Origin: Paenibacillus oenotherae
GTDB lineage: Bacteria > Bacillota > Bacilli > Paenibacillales > Paenibacillaceae
DNA: 64,000 bases
Reading direction: 5' to 3'
Assembly: GCF_019443105.1 (NCBI RefSeq)
Contig: NZ_JAHZIJ010000001.1
Coordinates: forward strand, 62,001-126,000
Part shown: positions 34,901 to 44,722 of the stretch, one piece after another
Layout of the letters: each line of letters starts with the position of its first letter
Position numbering within the stretch: position 1 is the first letter of the stretch
The notes under the pieces: generated by a model
What the model saw: the letters and a program-made list of their open reading frames with translations, nothing else
What the model was told of the DNA's origin: nothing
Database searches by the model: none
Position numbers and translations under genes: made by a program

Positions 34901-37888
34901 TCAGCGTTTTGTCCGGTTTTTGGCAGCCAGCAGCCTGTTGATCGATTTGCCCGCTTCAGCAGTATCTGTCGAGGCCCGGCCTGGATCAGCGGCAGCAGGC
35001 TTGCGGTTCAGCGCCTTCTGCTCCTCGACGTGTTGCGGGTGCCCGCTGCTCTCCACCCTCTCGCTCCTGTCCATAAACGGCCGTGATGAACGGGCGGCTT
35101 CCTGCTCCCTCGGCGCGTCCTTGTCCGGTGATCCGCTCTGCAAATGCGCATGCTCATGCCGGCTCGAAGTCGATCCAGCTCCTCTTCCATAGAAGGCACC
35201 TATCCGGCTCTTGCGCTCCGCAAGTCTGTCTACCGCTGCTGGTCTATCGGACCTGTCATGCCGTTGCCGAGCTGGGCGCCACAGACGCTGCTTCACATGC
35301 ACCGCTGCTGCTGTCAGCCTTTCCCAGGAAATGGAGACACGCCGGATTGCTATGTCCATAATCCACAGCAGCAGCGCAGCAATCAGGAGCGACCGTGTCG
35401 CATCAACGTACTGGCGGCTGGTTGTTCTCTCTGCCTGGAAGGCTTCCTCCGGCCTGCTGATATCCAATATACGGCCTCCAGTCAGTGCAGCCAGCTTCTC
35501 CAGCTTGGCATTCCCGTCTCCCTTGGCAATCCGATACTCTTGCGAATACGGAATGACAAATCCGGCCAAGGTTCCCTTCTCAGCAGACTGCTCCGCTCCT
35601 GAGCCTGCGTTTCCCGGAGATATACGCGCCACATAAGCGCCGGGAGCAGCAGCCGGAAGCGTAACCTCATACTCGCCCGGCGAGACCGGAATGGCGGATA
35701 GCCGCTCCGTGCGCCCTGAATCATCCGTCACATCAAGCTGCAGCCCTGATGAGCCTGTTATTTCGGTACCGGAAGCTGATATTTGAAGCTTCGCTTCACT
35801 GCCTTCCACAGCAGCAGCAATGTAATAGGGATCTGAAGCGAACTGGGGGAAGGTCCATTTTACCCATTGTGTGAACAGCTCCGGGAATTTCGCCCATTCC
35901 ACCCAATTGCGGGACCATTTGCCTGTCAAATCGCTTGTCCATGCTACACTGCGTCCTGAACCATACTGCCAGCGCGCCAGCAGCGGGTCGCCATCCGGGG
36001 TCAGCAGAATGCTCTCCGCTGTCTCTTTGGCTGTCGTCGCTATGTAGGCCTGAATCTCAGGCACTCCATCCGACAACGATGCCGCCCAGTCGCCAGCCCG
36101 GCCGATTGCCGGGATAAACGGTTTGTTAACGATGTAGGTACGTGACATCAGAACCGCCTCACGGCTGAAAATAGCAGGCAGCGTGCTCTCGTCATCCGTA
36201 AAATAATACCGCCCTTTCGCAGCCTCAGCGAGCGACTGCAGCAGCGCCGTATCTGCACCATTGCCGATCGCGACGGTGGAAAGCGTAATTTGATTCTCTG
36301 TCATCGCTTGTGTCAGGGCCCCATAACCCGGATTGCTGGCAGATTGGCCGTCTGTGAGCATAATAATATGCTTGCGCTGGGTATCCACATCGAGCATCGC
36401 CTTGTAAGCTGAATTCAGCGAGCTGTAAATCTCCGTTCCGCCGCTAGCGTTTATCCCTTGAATGCTCTCGATAACCGCCGGCTTGTCATCGAGCTTGGTC
36501 GGCGCAACGACCCACCATGGAGTCTGATCGAAAGCAAGTACGCCAACCGTATCCTGCTCCCTCATCAGCTCAACCGTACGCATAGCCGCTTCCTTGGCAA
36601 GCTCGATATTCTCGCCGCTCATACTTCCTGACTTGTCGATTACAAGAATGAGTCCCAATGACGGAAGCTGCCGTTTTCCTTTCAGCTCCATATAGACGGG
36701 CAGCGCCCGTTCGACCGGAGTTTTGAAATAACCGCCGAGCCCATAGCTGTCCTCGCCTCCGACCTTAACGAGGCCGATTCCGTAGTCAGAGACAGCCTTG
36801 GCCAGCCATTCCATCGGTTTAGCGGCAATTCTCGTAGCGGGAACATTGTTCAAGACGATGCTGTCATACCGCGTATAGTCAGCCAGCTCCTGCGACAGCT
36901 GCTCCGGAAGAATCGTCTCCGTCCGGATATGCGAGGCTCGCAGGGCGGAGATAATATTGCCCGAGCTGCCTTGCTTTCCCTCCACTACAAGAACGGCAGG
37001 CGGCCCGCTGACACGGCTGTATGCGTATCCGCTATTGTTCTCCGCTTGCTCGTCACCGGCTGTGAACAGCTCGGCCCGATAGCGGTGAAAGCCCGTTCCG
37101 GCAGCCACGCTCTGCAGCAAGAACCGGTTATCGCCGCGTTCCAAAGCAACGGGCTGCGTCACCAGCTCAACATTATCCTCGTACAGCCGCAATTCGGCTT
37201 GTCCGGCGAATGTGCTTGAAACGGCAATCTCGAAGCTGAATTTCTCCGCTTGCTTGAGTGACTTCGGCAATTCCAGCCGCTCAATCGCCGCATCCTTGCG
37301 CTCCGGCGGCACAATCGGCAGCACATCAACCGCAATGCCCCGGTCATGCAGCAGACGGCCCTTTCGCAGCAAATTGCCCACATTCTCTTCACCATCGGAT
37401 AGAAGCACGATTCTCCCGCCACCAGAACCAAGCATGCCGGAAGCCAGCTGAAGGCCCTGTGAGAGGTTGCTGTAATGCTGGCTCAAGACCGTTCGGAATG
37501 GAAAGGGAGCGCCCTCCGCTGCAGAGCCCCGCGCAGCGGACAAGGATTGCTCCACCAAAGCATCCAGACCGACGGCAACGACTGCCGCCCGGTCGTCGGA
37601 TTCCTTGGTTTCCACAGCATTAGCGATCCATTGCCCTGCCGCTTTATCCCCCTTCATGCTGGCAGAACGATCCGCAACAAAGACGACATCACGCGAAGAG
37701 TGGGTCAGATAGGGGGAGAAGCCTGCGGCGATCATAATCATGATCAGCGTGATCAGAGCCCGCAGCCCTACAGCCGCATGTTTTCTGGCTCCGGTCAAAC
37801 GGAGCGTTGAACGGTACATCCACCACAACATGCCGGCCCATGGAACGAGCAGAAGCAGCAGCCAGGGATGCTCAAACTGTACGCCCAC
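34901..37888 (-). CDS. Large membrane protein with two VWA domains and a GATase1-like domain
   Basis: 995 residues, last gene of the eight-gene operon, overlapping the previous gene by 17 nt. Two membrane helices (about 8-25, 42-60) precede VWA domain 1 (MIDAS DRSAS at 73-77). A beta-rich spacer follows (about 215-300), then a GATase1-like region with GLVKVGGEDSYGLGGY and ALPVYMELKG (PF07090-like, catalytic Cys not seen), then VWA domain 2 with a complete MIDAS start (VIDKSGSMSG near 414) and a downstream TDGQS. A membrane helix near 840 leads to a C-terminal tail of about 140 residues, strongly charged and probably disordered. VWA proteins encoded with MoxR and DUF58 are thought to be substrates or adaptors of the AAA+ ATPase. 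Function unknown. Confidence 0.85.
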   Translation of the reverse strand: MGVQFEHPWLLLLLVPWAGMLWWMYRSTLRLTGARKHAAVGLRALITLIMIMIAAGFSPYLTHSSRDVVFVADRSASMKGDKAAGQWIANAVETKESDDRAAVVAVGLDALVEQSLSAARGSAAEGAPFPFRTVLSQHYSNLSQGLQLASGMLGSGGGRIVLLSDGEENVGNLLRKGRLLHDRGIAVDVLPIVPPERKDAAIERLELPKSLKQAEKFSFEIAVSSTFAGQAELRLYEDNVELVTQPVALERGDNRFLLQSVAAGTGFHRYRAELFTAGDEQAENNSGYAYSRVSGPPAVLVVEGKQGSSGNIISALRASHIRTETILPEQLSQELADYTRYDSIVLNNVPATRIAAKPMEWLAKAVSDYGIGLVKVGGEDSYGLGGYFKTPVERALPVYMELKGKRQLPSLGLILVIDKSGSMSGENIELAKEAAMRTVELMREQDTVGVLAFDQTPWWVVAPTKLDDKPAVIESIQGINASGGTEIYSSLNSAYKAMLDVDTQRKHIIMLTDGQSASNPGYGALTQAMTENQITLSTVAIGNGADTALLQSLAEAAKGRYYFTDDESTLPAIFSREAVLMSRTYIVNKPFIPAIGRAGDWAASLSDGVPEIQAYIATTAKETAESILLTPDGDPLLARWQYGSGRSVAWTSDLTGKWSRNWVEWAKFPELFTQWVKWTFPQFASDPYYIAAAVEGSEAKLQISASGTEITGSSGLQLDVTDDSGRTERLSAIPVSPGEYEVTLPAAAPGAYVARISPGNAGSGAEQSAEKGTLAGFVIPYSQEYRIAKGDGNAKLEKLAALTGGRILDISRPEEAFQAERTTSRQYVDATRSLLIAALLLWIMDIAIRRVSISWERLTAAAVHVKQRLWRPARQRHDRSDRPAAVDRLAERKSRIGAFYGRGAGSTSSRHEHAHLQSGSPDKDAPREQEAARSSRPFMDRSERVESSGHPQHVEEQKALNRKPAAADPGRASTDTAEAGKSINRLLAAKNRTKR

Positions 37889-39878
37889 GACTGAACACCC
37901 CCCATTCCAATGTCATTACAGCGAGCAGAAGGAGCGCAATCCAGCGGACAAGCGATTCTGCAACTTGTGATTCCTTGCTTTCACGCATCGAGGAGGCCGA
38001 GCCCTTCTGTGCTTCTGCCGCGCCGGAAGCAAGCACCAGCGGTTTGTCCGATTGCTGCAGCAGCTCGCGTTGATCCAAGGAAACGGCCGCATAACGGCTG
38101 GCAATGATGTTGTCGTCCTCATCCTGTTCCACGAAGCGGTACAAGCCGGGAATCGCCGGAGCTATCTGGGAGGAGGCCAGTCCTGCCTCGCTACTCTCAA
38201 CGACCGGACTGCTGGAAGCATTGACATAGCGCTCCAATCCCGGGGCGTGCTCGACGGGCTCCCATGACGCGCTTGCAGTGCCGCTGGCATAATCAATATC
38301 TATGGCAGCCCCAGCCTGAACCTCGCCAAGCTGCTGTACCCCGCCTCCGCTCATCCACTGGGCTGCTTGTGCGGCCAGAATCGGAAATTCCGGCCGCAGC
38401 GGCAGATCCGAATCATGGGGATCGAATGTAAACAGCAGCTTCGGCTTGCCTCCTTCTTTACCGGCATATACAGCAGGATAACCGCCATATTTTACAATCG
38501 GCTCTCCCCAATTGACGGCATCTGTCTGTACCAGCTTCGAGATGTGCGTATCCGCGAGGGATAGGAATCGGGTTATCTCATGCTCCTGCAGCTCGACCCC
38601 GCTATGACCGGGCTGAACGGCATGATCGCCCTCCGAGAGAGGCGAAGATGGGCTCAGCATCCGCCAGACCGGCTTGCTGGCGAGCAGCTCGCGCCATTGC
38701 GGGGATGCAAGCTCGTCATCTCCGATACCGTCGATAACGACCCAATCGACAGCCTCCTTGGTATCCTGCTGAGGCTCGAATACTGCGGGATCAGCCGCCG
38801 TCGTGCGGACTCCCGCCAATTGCAGCGCCTTGTCGAGAAAGAGATTTCCTTTCGTCACAAGAAGTGCCGTCTGTTCCTTCGAGGCCGACGAGAAGCGGAA
38901 CAGCGCATTATCAGCCGTGTAGCTGTCTGCTGTTTCCTCCAGCTGCGCCTTGTATACCTCCGCTTCCGGCAGACCGCCGACAGCAACACTTGCCCACTCC
39001 CCGGCGTCAACATTCGCTGAGGCTTCCGCAACCGGAGCAGCGCCTCCATCCGCGTAGATTCCAATGTTCATCCGGGCTGGCTTGCTGCTGTCATTGCGAA
39101 GAGTTATGACCGCTTGCTCATAGCCCGGCTGCGCCGGATCAGCTCTCAACCCGAAGGCGGCTACTGCAAAATTCCCGCTTTGCACGCCATTCACCTTCAC
39201 AATTTCAACCGGAGATTGAATAACCAGACCTGCGGCAGCTGCCGCATCAGGCCAGCTTCCATCTGTAATTACAATCATCTTGCCTGAGGGCCCGCCTTGG
39301 CCGCCGACTTCACGAAGCAGCGCGTCCGCCATAGAGACCGCAGCCGCTCCGTCTGCCTCTTCGAAGGTTGGCGTCAATTGCTTAACGGCCTCCAGAAGCA
39401 GCTCTTGATTGTGTTCACGCAGCGCGATCAATTGCGGATCTTGTCCGGTTGCAATGAGCGTAACGCCTTCCCCTGCATGCTCTTCAATCCATTGCAGTGC
39501 CGCTGATTGCGCAAGCTCAAACTTGGTGCCGGCCCCCGCAACCGGTCCACCTCCTGCGGCAGGCTGGGCTAATCCCGTCATGCTGGCCGAACGATCCAGA
39601 ACGATGACGACATGTCCTTTCGCTCCCGGCGATTGCCATATGCCAGGGTTCATGAGCGCCACTACAAGCAGTGCTGCGGCCAGCAGCTGAAGCAAGAGGA
39701 GCAGCGAGCTTCGGAGCTTCTGCCAGGGACGGTTCGCCTCCTGTTCTTTGAGCGCCCGGTTCCAGAGCAAATGGCTGGATATTTCCGTATCGATATACGT
39801 TCGCTTTAGCATATAGAGAAGTGCGATAAGCGGCAGCGACAAGGCAAACCAAAGCGACGCCAGCGATTGGAAAATCAT
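37872..39878 (-). CDS. BatA-like membrane protein with VWA domain
   Basis: 668 residues. N-terminus FALSLPLIALLYMLKRTY is the BatA-type motif with a membrane helix, a second helix at about 59-78, then a VWA domain with MIDAS start VLDRSASM near 95 and ITDGSW later. The middle is a series of beta-rich domains, with a DWVVIDGIGDDE segment resembling the GATase-like region of its neighbour. A C-terminal helix (IALLLLAVMTLEWGVF) closes it. It is 25 nt downstream of the DUF58 gene. BatA-like proteins occur beside MoxR/DUF58 in many bacteria, with proposed roles in envelope stress or assembly of complexes; nothing specific is known for this one. Confidence 0.85.
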   Translation of the reverse strand: MIFQSLASLWFALSLPLIALLYMLKRTYIDTEISSHLLWNRALKEQEANRPWQKLRSSLLLLLQLLAAALLVVALMNPGIWQSPGAKGHVVIVLDRSASMTGLAQPAAGGGPVAGAGTKFELAQSAALQWIEEHAGEGVTLIATGQDPQLIALREHNQELLLEAVKQLTPTFEEADGAAAVSMADALLREVGGQGGPSGKMIVITDGSWPDAAAAAGLVIQSPVEIVKVNGVQSGNFAVAAFGLRADPAQPGYEQAVITLRNDSSKPARMNIGIYADGGAAPVAEASANVDAGEWASVAVGGLPEAEVYKAQLEETADSYTADNALFRFSSASKEQTALLVTKGNLFLDKALQLAGVRTTAADPAVFEPQQDTKEAVDWVVIDGIGDDELASPQWRELLASKPVWRMLSPSSPLSEGDHAVQPGHSGVELQEHEITRFLSLADTHISKLVQTDAVNWGEPIVKYGGYPAVYAGKEGGKPKLLFTFDPHDSDLPLRPEFPILAAQAAQWMSGGGVQQLGEVQAGAAIDIDYASGTASASWEPVEHAPGLERYVNASSSPVVESSEAGLASSQIAPAIPGLYRFVEQDEDDNIIASRYAAVSLDQRELLQQSDKPLVLASGAAEAQKGSASSMRESKESQVAESLVRWIALLLLAVMTLEWGVFSRGRTV

Positions 39879-39903
39879 GACTCCGTCTCCTTTCCGTAAT
39901 CAG

Positions 39904-40932
39904 TCATCGCAATAAACCGGACTCCTGCAGCAGCCGCAGGGCAGCTTGCTCGATCGGAATTCCGCTATCGACGAGAAGATAGGCCGCTCCCCGCTGTCTG
40001 CAATAGGTCCGGATAGCCGCGCAATGATCGTCCACTGCTCGTTTATAGGCTTGCAGCACCCCTGCGCCGATCGCAACGTCCTTCCCTGTCTGCTGCTCGC
40101 TGTCAATCAGCTTCAGCTCTCCTTGGAGCTGCGGGCGAAGCTCCCCCGGCGATAAAATATGTACAAATACAACCTCTTGGCCCGCTCCGGCCAAGGCGCT
40201 GATCGTCCGCTCAATGCCGTGTTCATACAAACCGTCCGTGAACAGCCACGCTTGTCCCGCACGTCCCGGCAGCCCTGCAGCAGACACAATTGCAGATGAC
40301 AAATCATCGCTGCCGTCATGATCGGCAGCATGCTGTTGTTCACCGTCAGCCGCCGCTGCGGTCAGAAAGTCGATCAATCGCAGTGTGCTGGCCCTGCCCC
40401 GCAGCGGCGGCAGCTCCTCCGTGATGGAGCGGGTGAACAGTTTCACACTGACCCGGTCCTCGCCCGCAAGAGCGACATAACCAACCGCCGCCGCAAGGCG
40501 CAGCGCGTAACGGAGCTTGTTGTCATCCGGCGGGGGATTGCCCGCTCCCGCAGCTAATGGTAACGGCCTGGTGCTGCGGCCGCCTGCAAGCGATAAGCTG
40601 CCATCAAAGGACATGGAGCGGGAAATATCAATATACATATGAACATGAAGCTCCTGTTCATCCCAATATTGACGGACAAAGGCACGACCGGATCTTCCGT
40701 ACACATTCCAATCGATGCGGCGAATATCATCTCCCGGGACATAAGGCCGATAATCAGCGAATTCTAATGAGCTGCCCAGCGAGCGCGAGCGCCTCTTGCC
40801 TTGTATCGTGCCGCGAATACGGCTCCTCGCGACGATAGACAGTCGGCTGAGCCGCTCCAGCAGAGCCGGATCGAGCAGCGGCTCCCGCCCTTTTTGATCC
40901 CCTGTTAGGCCCTCCCTATCCTTGCTGTTCAT
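39904..40932 (-). CDS. DUF58 domain protein
   Basis: 342 residues; ATG 40932 overlaps the MoxR stop (ATGA). The DUF58 core is clear: SSLEFADYRPYVPGDDIRR, RIDWNVYGRSG, VRQYWDEQELHVHMYIDISRSM. The last motif (DISRSMS) is a VWA-like metal site, and WLFTDGLYEHGIE follows. No membrane segment, so cytoplasmic, unlike many DUF58 proteins that carry N-terminal helices. Residue 115-130 is a Gly/Pro-rich loop. DUF58 proteins are constant partners of MoxR ATPases. Confidence 0.93.
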   Translation of the reverse strand: MNSKDREGLTGDQKGREPLLDPALLERLSRLSIVARSRIRGTIQGKRRSRSLGSSLEFADYRPYVPGDDIRRIDWNVYGRSGRAFVRQYWDEQELHVHMYIDISRSMSFDGSLSLAGGRSTRPLPLAAGAGNPPPDDNKLRYALRLAAAVGYVALAGEDRVSVKLFTRSITEELPPLRGRASTLRLIDFLTAAAADGEQQHAADHDGSDDLSSAIVSAAGLPGRAGQAWLFTDGLYEHGIERTISALAGAGQEVVFVHILSPGELRPQLQGELKLIDSEQQTGKDVAIGAGVLQAYKRAVDDHCAAIRTYCRQRGAAYLLVDSGIPIEQAALRLLQESGLLR

Positions 40933-41918
40933 CGCTGCAATTCCAATGTATCGAGAATCGTTCCAATTATGGCATCGGTCCGTATCCCCATTGCCTGCCC
41001 CTCATATCCAAGCACGATGCGGTGGCGAAGCGCAGGCACAGCGATCATTCGAATGTCCTGCCAGGAAACATGGAGCCTGCCGGATGACAATGCCCTTACC
41101 TTGCTTGCGGCTATGATAGATTGAATGCCTCGCGGCCCGCCGCCGTACCGGACAACCTGCTTCACAAGATCGGGAGCGTCTGCTTCACCGGGATGCGTCA
41201 TCATGAGCAGCTTGACCGCCAGATCGAGGATTTCATCGGATACGAGCACTTCCTTGGCGAAAGCTTGCAGCTTCATCAGTTCAGCCGCAGCCAATACACG
41301 GTTCGCGCTTTCCCACGAAGCGGCGGTCGTCCGCTGCACAATTAATTTCAACTCTTCGCGAGAGGGGTAAGTGACATCGAGCTTTAACATGAACCGATCA
41401 AGCTGCGCTTCCGGGAGCGGATAAGTTCCTTCCTGCTCCAGCGGGTTCTGCGTAGCCAGCACAAAGAACGGCTTGGGCAGCTCATGTGTCTCTCCGCCTG
41501 CTGTTACCGTCTTCTCCTGCATCGCTTCCAGCAGAGCGCTCTGCGTCTTGGGCGTCGCCCTGTTAATTTCGTCAGCGAGGACGATGTTGCCGAAGATCGG
41601 TCCCCGCTGGAACCGGTATGCCGTCTCGCCTTTCGCACCGAACTCAACCAGGTTCGTGCCTGTTATATCAGCTGGCATCAGATCCGGCGTAAATTGAATT
41701 CTGGAGAAATCCAGGTCAAGCGTATCCGCTATCGTCCGGACAAGCATCGTCTTTCCAAGACCCGGTATTCCTTCCAGCAGAACGTGCCCTCCGGCAATAA
41801 CCGCCCAAAGAAGCTGCTCAACAACTTCATTCTGGCCTACGATGACACGGCCGATCTCCTGCTTCACAGCATCGATAGTCTCCATTGCCCATACGACCTG
41901 CTCTTTCGATTGCAGCAT
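40929..41918 (-). CDS. MoxR family AAA+ ATPase
   Basis: 329 residues from ATG 41918 (GAGGTG 5 nt upstream); a GTG at 41921 is an alternative one codon longer. Walker A GIPGLGKT at 50-57, Walker B VLADEINRA, sensor 1 in VLATQNPLEQEGTYPLPEAQ, arginine finger region LDRFMLKLD, sensor 2 GGGPRGIQSII. MoxR ATPases form hexamers that remodel client complexes, usually with a VWA partner; three such proteins are encoded immediately downstream. Cytoplasmic. Confidence 0.95.
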   Translation of the reverse strand: MLQSKEQVVWAMETIDAVKQEIGRVIVGQNEVVEQLLWAVIAGGHVLLEGIPGLGKTMLVRTIADTLDLDFSRIQFTPDLMPADITGTNLVEFGAKGETAYRFQRGPIFGNIVLADEINRATPKTQSALLEAMQEKTVTAGGETHELPKPFFVLATQNPLEQEGTYPLPEAQLDRFMLKLDVTYPSREELKLIVQRTTAASWESANRVLAAAELMKLQAFAKEVLVSDEILDLAVKLLMMTHPGEADAPDLVKQVVRYGGGPRGIQSIIAASKVRALSSGRLHVSWQDIRMIAVPALRHRIVLGYEGQAMGIRTDAIIGTILDTLELQR

Positions 41919-41948
41919 CACTTCACCTCTTCTATTAGCTCCATTCGT

Positions 41949-43748
41949 CTAGCGATTAGGCTGAATTTCTTCAAAATAATCACGTACCCGCTGCTGCATG
42001 CTCTGCGGCAGCTCATTGCGTGAGAGCGCCTGCTTGGCATCCGCAGCATACTCCGTGTACACATCTTCATAAGGACGGGAGACACCATCTGCTATTGGAG
42101 ACTCTCCGCCTGTCTGTATTTGCCCTCCTGTTGAAGGGCCGCTGTCATTCTGAACGTTGCCCGACCCTTTCAATGACCGCGGGGTTGTGACCAAATGCCG
42201 GCTTCCTATGCCTGTGCCGGCTCCGGCTCCACCCGAGCCGCCGCCCGATCCCGAGCCGGAGCCACTTCCAGATCCTGAACCGCTCCCTGAACCAGAACCG
42301 GAGCCGCTTCCAGATCCTGAACCACTCCCTGATCCCGATCCGGAGCCACTTCCAGATCCTGAACCACTCCCTGATCCTGAGCCGGAACCACTTCCAGTAC
42401 CCGAGCCTGTGCCTTGACCCGAACCCGTGCCTTGGCCAGCGCCTTGACCTGAGCCTTGATTAGCCCCCGCGCCCTGTCCGGTGCTTGACCCTTGTCCAGT
42501 CCCCGGCTCTTGACTTCCGCTGGCGCCAGCGCCTGATGCACCGCCGGCTGCTCCATTGGCCTGGCCTGAGGGCGCGCCGCCGCCTGACGATCCGGCCAAG
42601 CCCGCAAGCGGCTGGCCGCTCTCACCCAGCTGGCCCGCCATCGCCTGGGCCAGCGCTGCCGCTTCGCCCTGCGACAGCTCGCGGTCCAGTGCCTGCTCCA
42701 GCGCGGCGAGCGCATCGCCTTCGCCCTGACCTTCGGCCGGGTCCGATTGCTCCCCGGCCTCCAGCGCTTGCCGCGCCGCATTCTCCAGCGCCTCGCGAAG
42801 CTCGGCGCTGTCCTCCGGCGTTGCTGCGGCCGCGCGCTCCAGCTCCGCCGCAAGCGCTTCGCGCTCTTGCGGCGACAGCCGCTTCATCGCCCGGCCCATC
42901 GCATCGAGCGATGATTTCGCCCCCGAAGCGTCACGCTTCGCCAACGCTTCACCGAGCTCCCGCAGCTGCGGACTATCCTGCAGCGCAGCCGCCGTTGAAT
43001 CGAGCCGCTCCAGCGCTTCAGACGCTTCTGCGGCCAGCTTCTCAAGCTCGCGCTTCGCGGCATCCAGCGCCAGCAGCGCATCTCGCGGATCATCCAGCTT
43101 CTCCATCCGCTCTTGAAGCCTGTCGATTGGCTCGCGAAATGCCTTCTTTGCCCCGTCTGGCAGCTTGTTCTCCTCCAGCTTGGCAACCATCTCGTCGGCG
43201 CTATCCTGAAGCTGCGACATCTCTTCCTTCAGAGCTGCAATGGCTGCCGCCTTCTCGTCCATTTCATTGGGCAGCAGCACCAATAAGGCAGCGGCTGTCA
43301 AGCCAGCCAGCACGCCTGCGGCATATCGCTTATTGTGCCGCAGCCGCGGCAGCGGCAAATTCTGCTTTATGGACTCCGTGTAGCCTGCGGCAGCTTCAGC
43401 CGCATCCTCACGCTGCATCAGCACAATTGGCGAGCAGCTCTCAAGTCCGCCAAGCGCCGTGCCTACCGCATCATGCGCACTGCCGCGATCCATCTCCCTG
43501 GCAGCCATCATCTGTGGAACACCGCGCACCAAAGCCACTCCCGCAGCGGCCGCAAGTCCCAGCAGCGCAGCCGACAGTGCCAGTTCCTTTGCATACAGCA
43601 GCGGCCACAACCGGCTGGCGCCGAGCAGAAGCAGTGCTGGCCCTATGCCTGCAAGCAGACCGGCAGCACTGTACCTGATGACGCGCAGCAGAAGAAGACG
43701 ACGCTGCACTTGTTTTACATGTTGAAGCAGACGCTGAGTCCCCTCCAT
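41949..43748 (-). CDS. Coiled-coil membrane protein with poly-Gly-Ser tract
   Basis: 599 residues, ATG 43748 after GAGGAGGG. Two N-terminal membrane helices (about 26-46 and 52-74) and a third at about 143-160 are followed by a long charged coiled coil (about 168-345). After a Gln/Gly/Ser-rich linker comes an almost uninterrupted (Gly-Ser)n stretch at about 443-506. The C-terminus ([30 protein letters not shown]) again looks folded and resembles the end of DUF4175-like proteins. Located 30 nt upstream of the MoxR gene, so it belongs to the operon. The layout suggests a membrane-anchored, rod-like protein with a flexible spacer. Function unknown. Confidence 0.75.
   Translation of the reverse strand: MEGTQRLLQHVKQVQRRLLLLRVIRYSAAGLLAGIGPALLLLGASRLWPLLYAKELALSAALLGLAAAAGVALVRGVPQMMAAREMDRGSAHDAVGTALGGLESCSPIVLMQREDAAEAAAGYTESIKQNLPLPRLRHNKRYAAGVLAGLTAAALLVLLPNEMDEKAAAIAALKEEMSQLQDSADEMVAKLEENKLPDGAKKAFREPIDRLQERMEKLDDPRDALLALDAAKRELEKLAAEASEALERLDSTAAALQDSPQLRELGEALAKRDASGAKSSLDAMGRAMKRLSPQEREALAAELERAAAATPEDSAELREALENAARQALEAGEQSDPAEGQGEGDALAALEQALDRELSQGEAAALAQAMAGQLGESGQPLAGLAGSSGGGAPSGQANGAAGGASGAGASGSQEPGTGQGSSTGQGAGANQGSGQGAGQGTGSGQGTGSGTGSGSGSGSGSGSGSGSGSGSGSGSGSGSGSGSGSGSGSGSGSGSGSGSGSGGGSGGAGAGTGIGSRHLVTTPRSLKGSGNVQNDSGPSTGGQIQTGGESPIADGVSRPYEDVYTEYAADAKQALSRNELPQSMQQRVRDYFEEIQPNR
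42230..42420. repeat. In-gene DNA repeats encoding poly-Gly-Ser
   Basis: Short 6-, 12- and 18-base units such as GAACCACTCCCTGATCC and GAGCCACTTCCAGATCC alternate and repeat at longer periods, all in frame with the coiled-coil protein gene and encoding about 25-30 Gly-Ser dipeptides. Length changes in multiples of six would keep the frame. Confidence 0.85.
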
Positions 43749-43795
43749 GCGCTCACCCTCCTCTTCTGATCCTGCGATGCTCGCCGCACGCGAGC

Positions 43796-44722
43796 TTACC
43801 CTTTGCCATTCCCGCTGCGCTTATAGCGCGGCCTGATATAGCGAATCGCCATCACAATAGCGATGATCGCAACGGCGCTATAGAAGAGGAGAAACTCCTG
43901 CCACAGGGCAATTGGCGGGGGTGTGCTCCCGCCTCTCGTCATGAAGACCTGTTCCGTTATGCTGTCATCGAAAATGCTAAACATAGCGGCAACCGGATTC
44001 CAGGCGGCAATATGCCCGATCCAGCCGTAGTCTGCCGGATTGTAGCCTGTCCCGCTGTTGCGCTGCGTCATCTCCATAACTTGACTCATCAGCAGATAGA
44101 GGAATCCTGTCCCGGCAAAGATAAACAAGGTGGCGCCATAAGTGACAATTACCGAGACCATCGTCCTTTTGAACAGCGTGGAGAAGAGGATGCCCAATGA
44201 ACCAAGGACAACCATAACAAAGGTAAAGAACAGGAATACGAGCAGAAGCTGCTTGGGCGATATGCCGCCATACAAGAACACAACGCTGTATACCGGCAAA
44301 GTCGAAATGACGAGCAGCAGCATGAAGCTCAGGGAAGAGAACAGCTTGCTCAGTATAATCGTCGTCGAACTTTGCTGGGTGGTGAGAAGCAGATTGAGCG
44401 TCTGCTTCTCCCTCTCTCCGCTAATTACGCCCGCAGTCAATCCCGGCGCCATGAAGGCAACCAGTCCCAGCTGGACTACACATATGAAATAGAACATGAG
44501 GCGGCTCTGGCTGGGGTCAAAGCTGTTCGAGCTCCCGCTCGGCATGACGGTCATAATATAAATAAAACCAAAGGTCATCGCCCCGATAACGAATAAATAG
44601 AAGAACAGCGCCCACATGGCGCGCGATGTGCGCATACGGAGACGAAATTCCTTGTCCAAGACGGGATTAATGAGCTTGGAGCGCCAATGTCGCAGACCGC
44701 CGCCAGCTTGAATTTGACTCAT
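43796..44722 (-). CDS. ABC-2 type transporter permease
   Basis: 308 residues, ATG 44722 overlapping the ATPase stop by 4 nt. A cytoplasmic N-terminus with NPVLDKEFRLRMRTSRAM precedes six membrane segments. GLTAGVISGEREKQTLNLLLTTQ is the typical ABC-2 loop linking to the ATPase. Similar to permeases of NosY/GldF type. With the ATPase it should form an exporter or a mechanically acting ABC complex; the substrate is unknown. Confidence 0.9.
   Translation of the reverse strand: MSQIQAGGGLRHWRSKLINPVLDKEFRLRMRTSRAMWALFFYLFVIGAMTFGFIYIMTVMPSGSSNSFDPSQSRLMFYFICVVQLGLVAFMAPGLTAGVISGEREKQTLNLLLTTQQSSTTIILSKLFSSLSFMLLLVISTLPVYSVVFLYGGISPKQLLLVFLFFTFVMVVLGSLGILFSTLFKRTMVSVIVTYGATLFIFAGTGFLYLLMSQVMEMTQRNSGTGYNPADYGWIGHIAAWNPVAAMFSIFDDSITEQVFMTRGGSTPPPIALWQEFLLFYSAVAIIAIVMAIRYIRPRYKRSGNGKG

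Noticed and set aside
42485-43678. Plus-strand 397-residue Pro/Ala/Arg-rich open frame opposite the coiled-coil protein
   Set aside because: Mirror image of Ala/Gly/Glu-rich coding sequence; no start signal and no domain.
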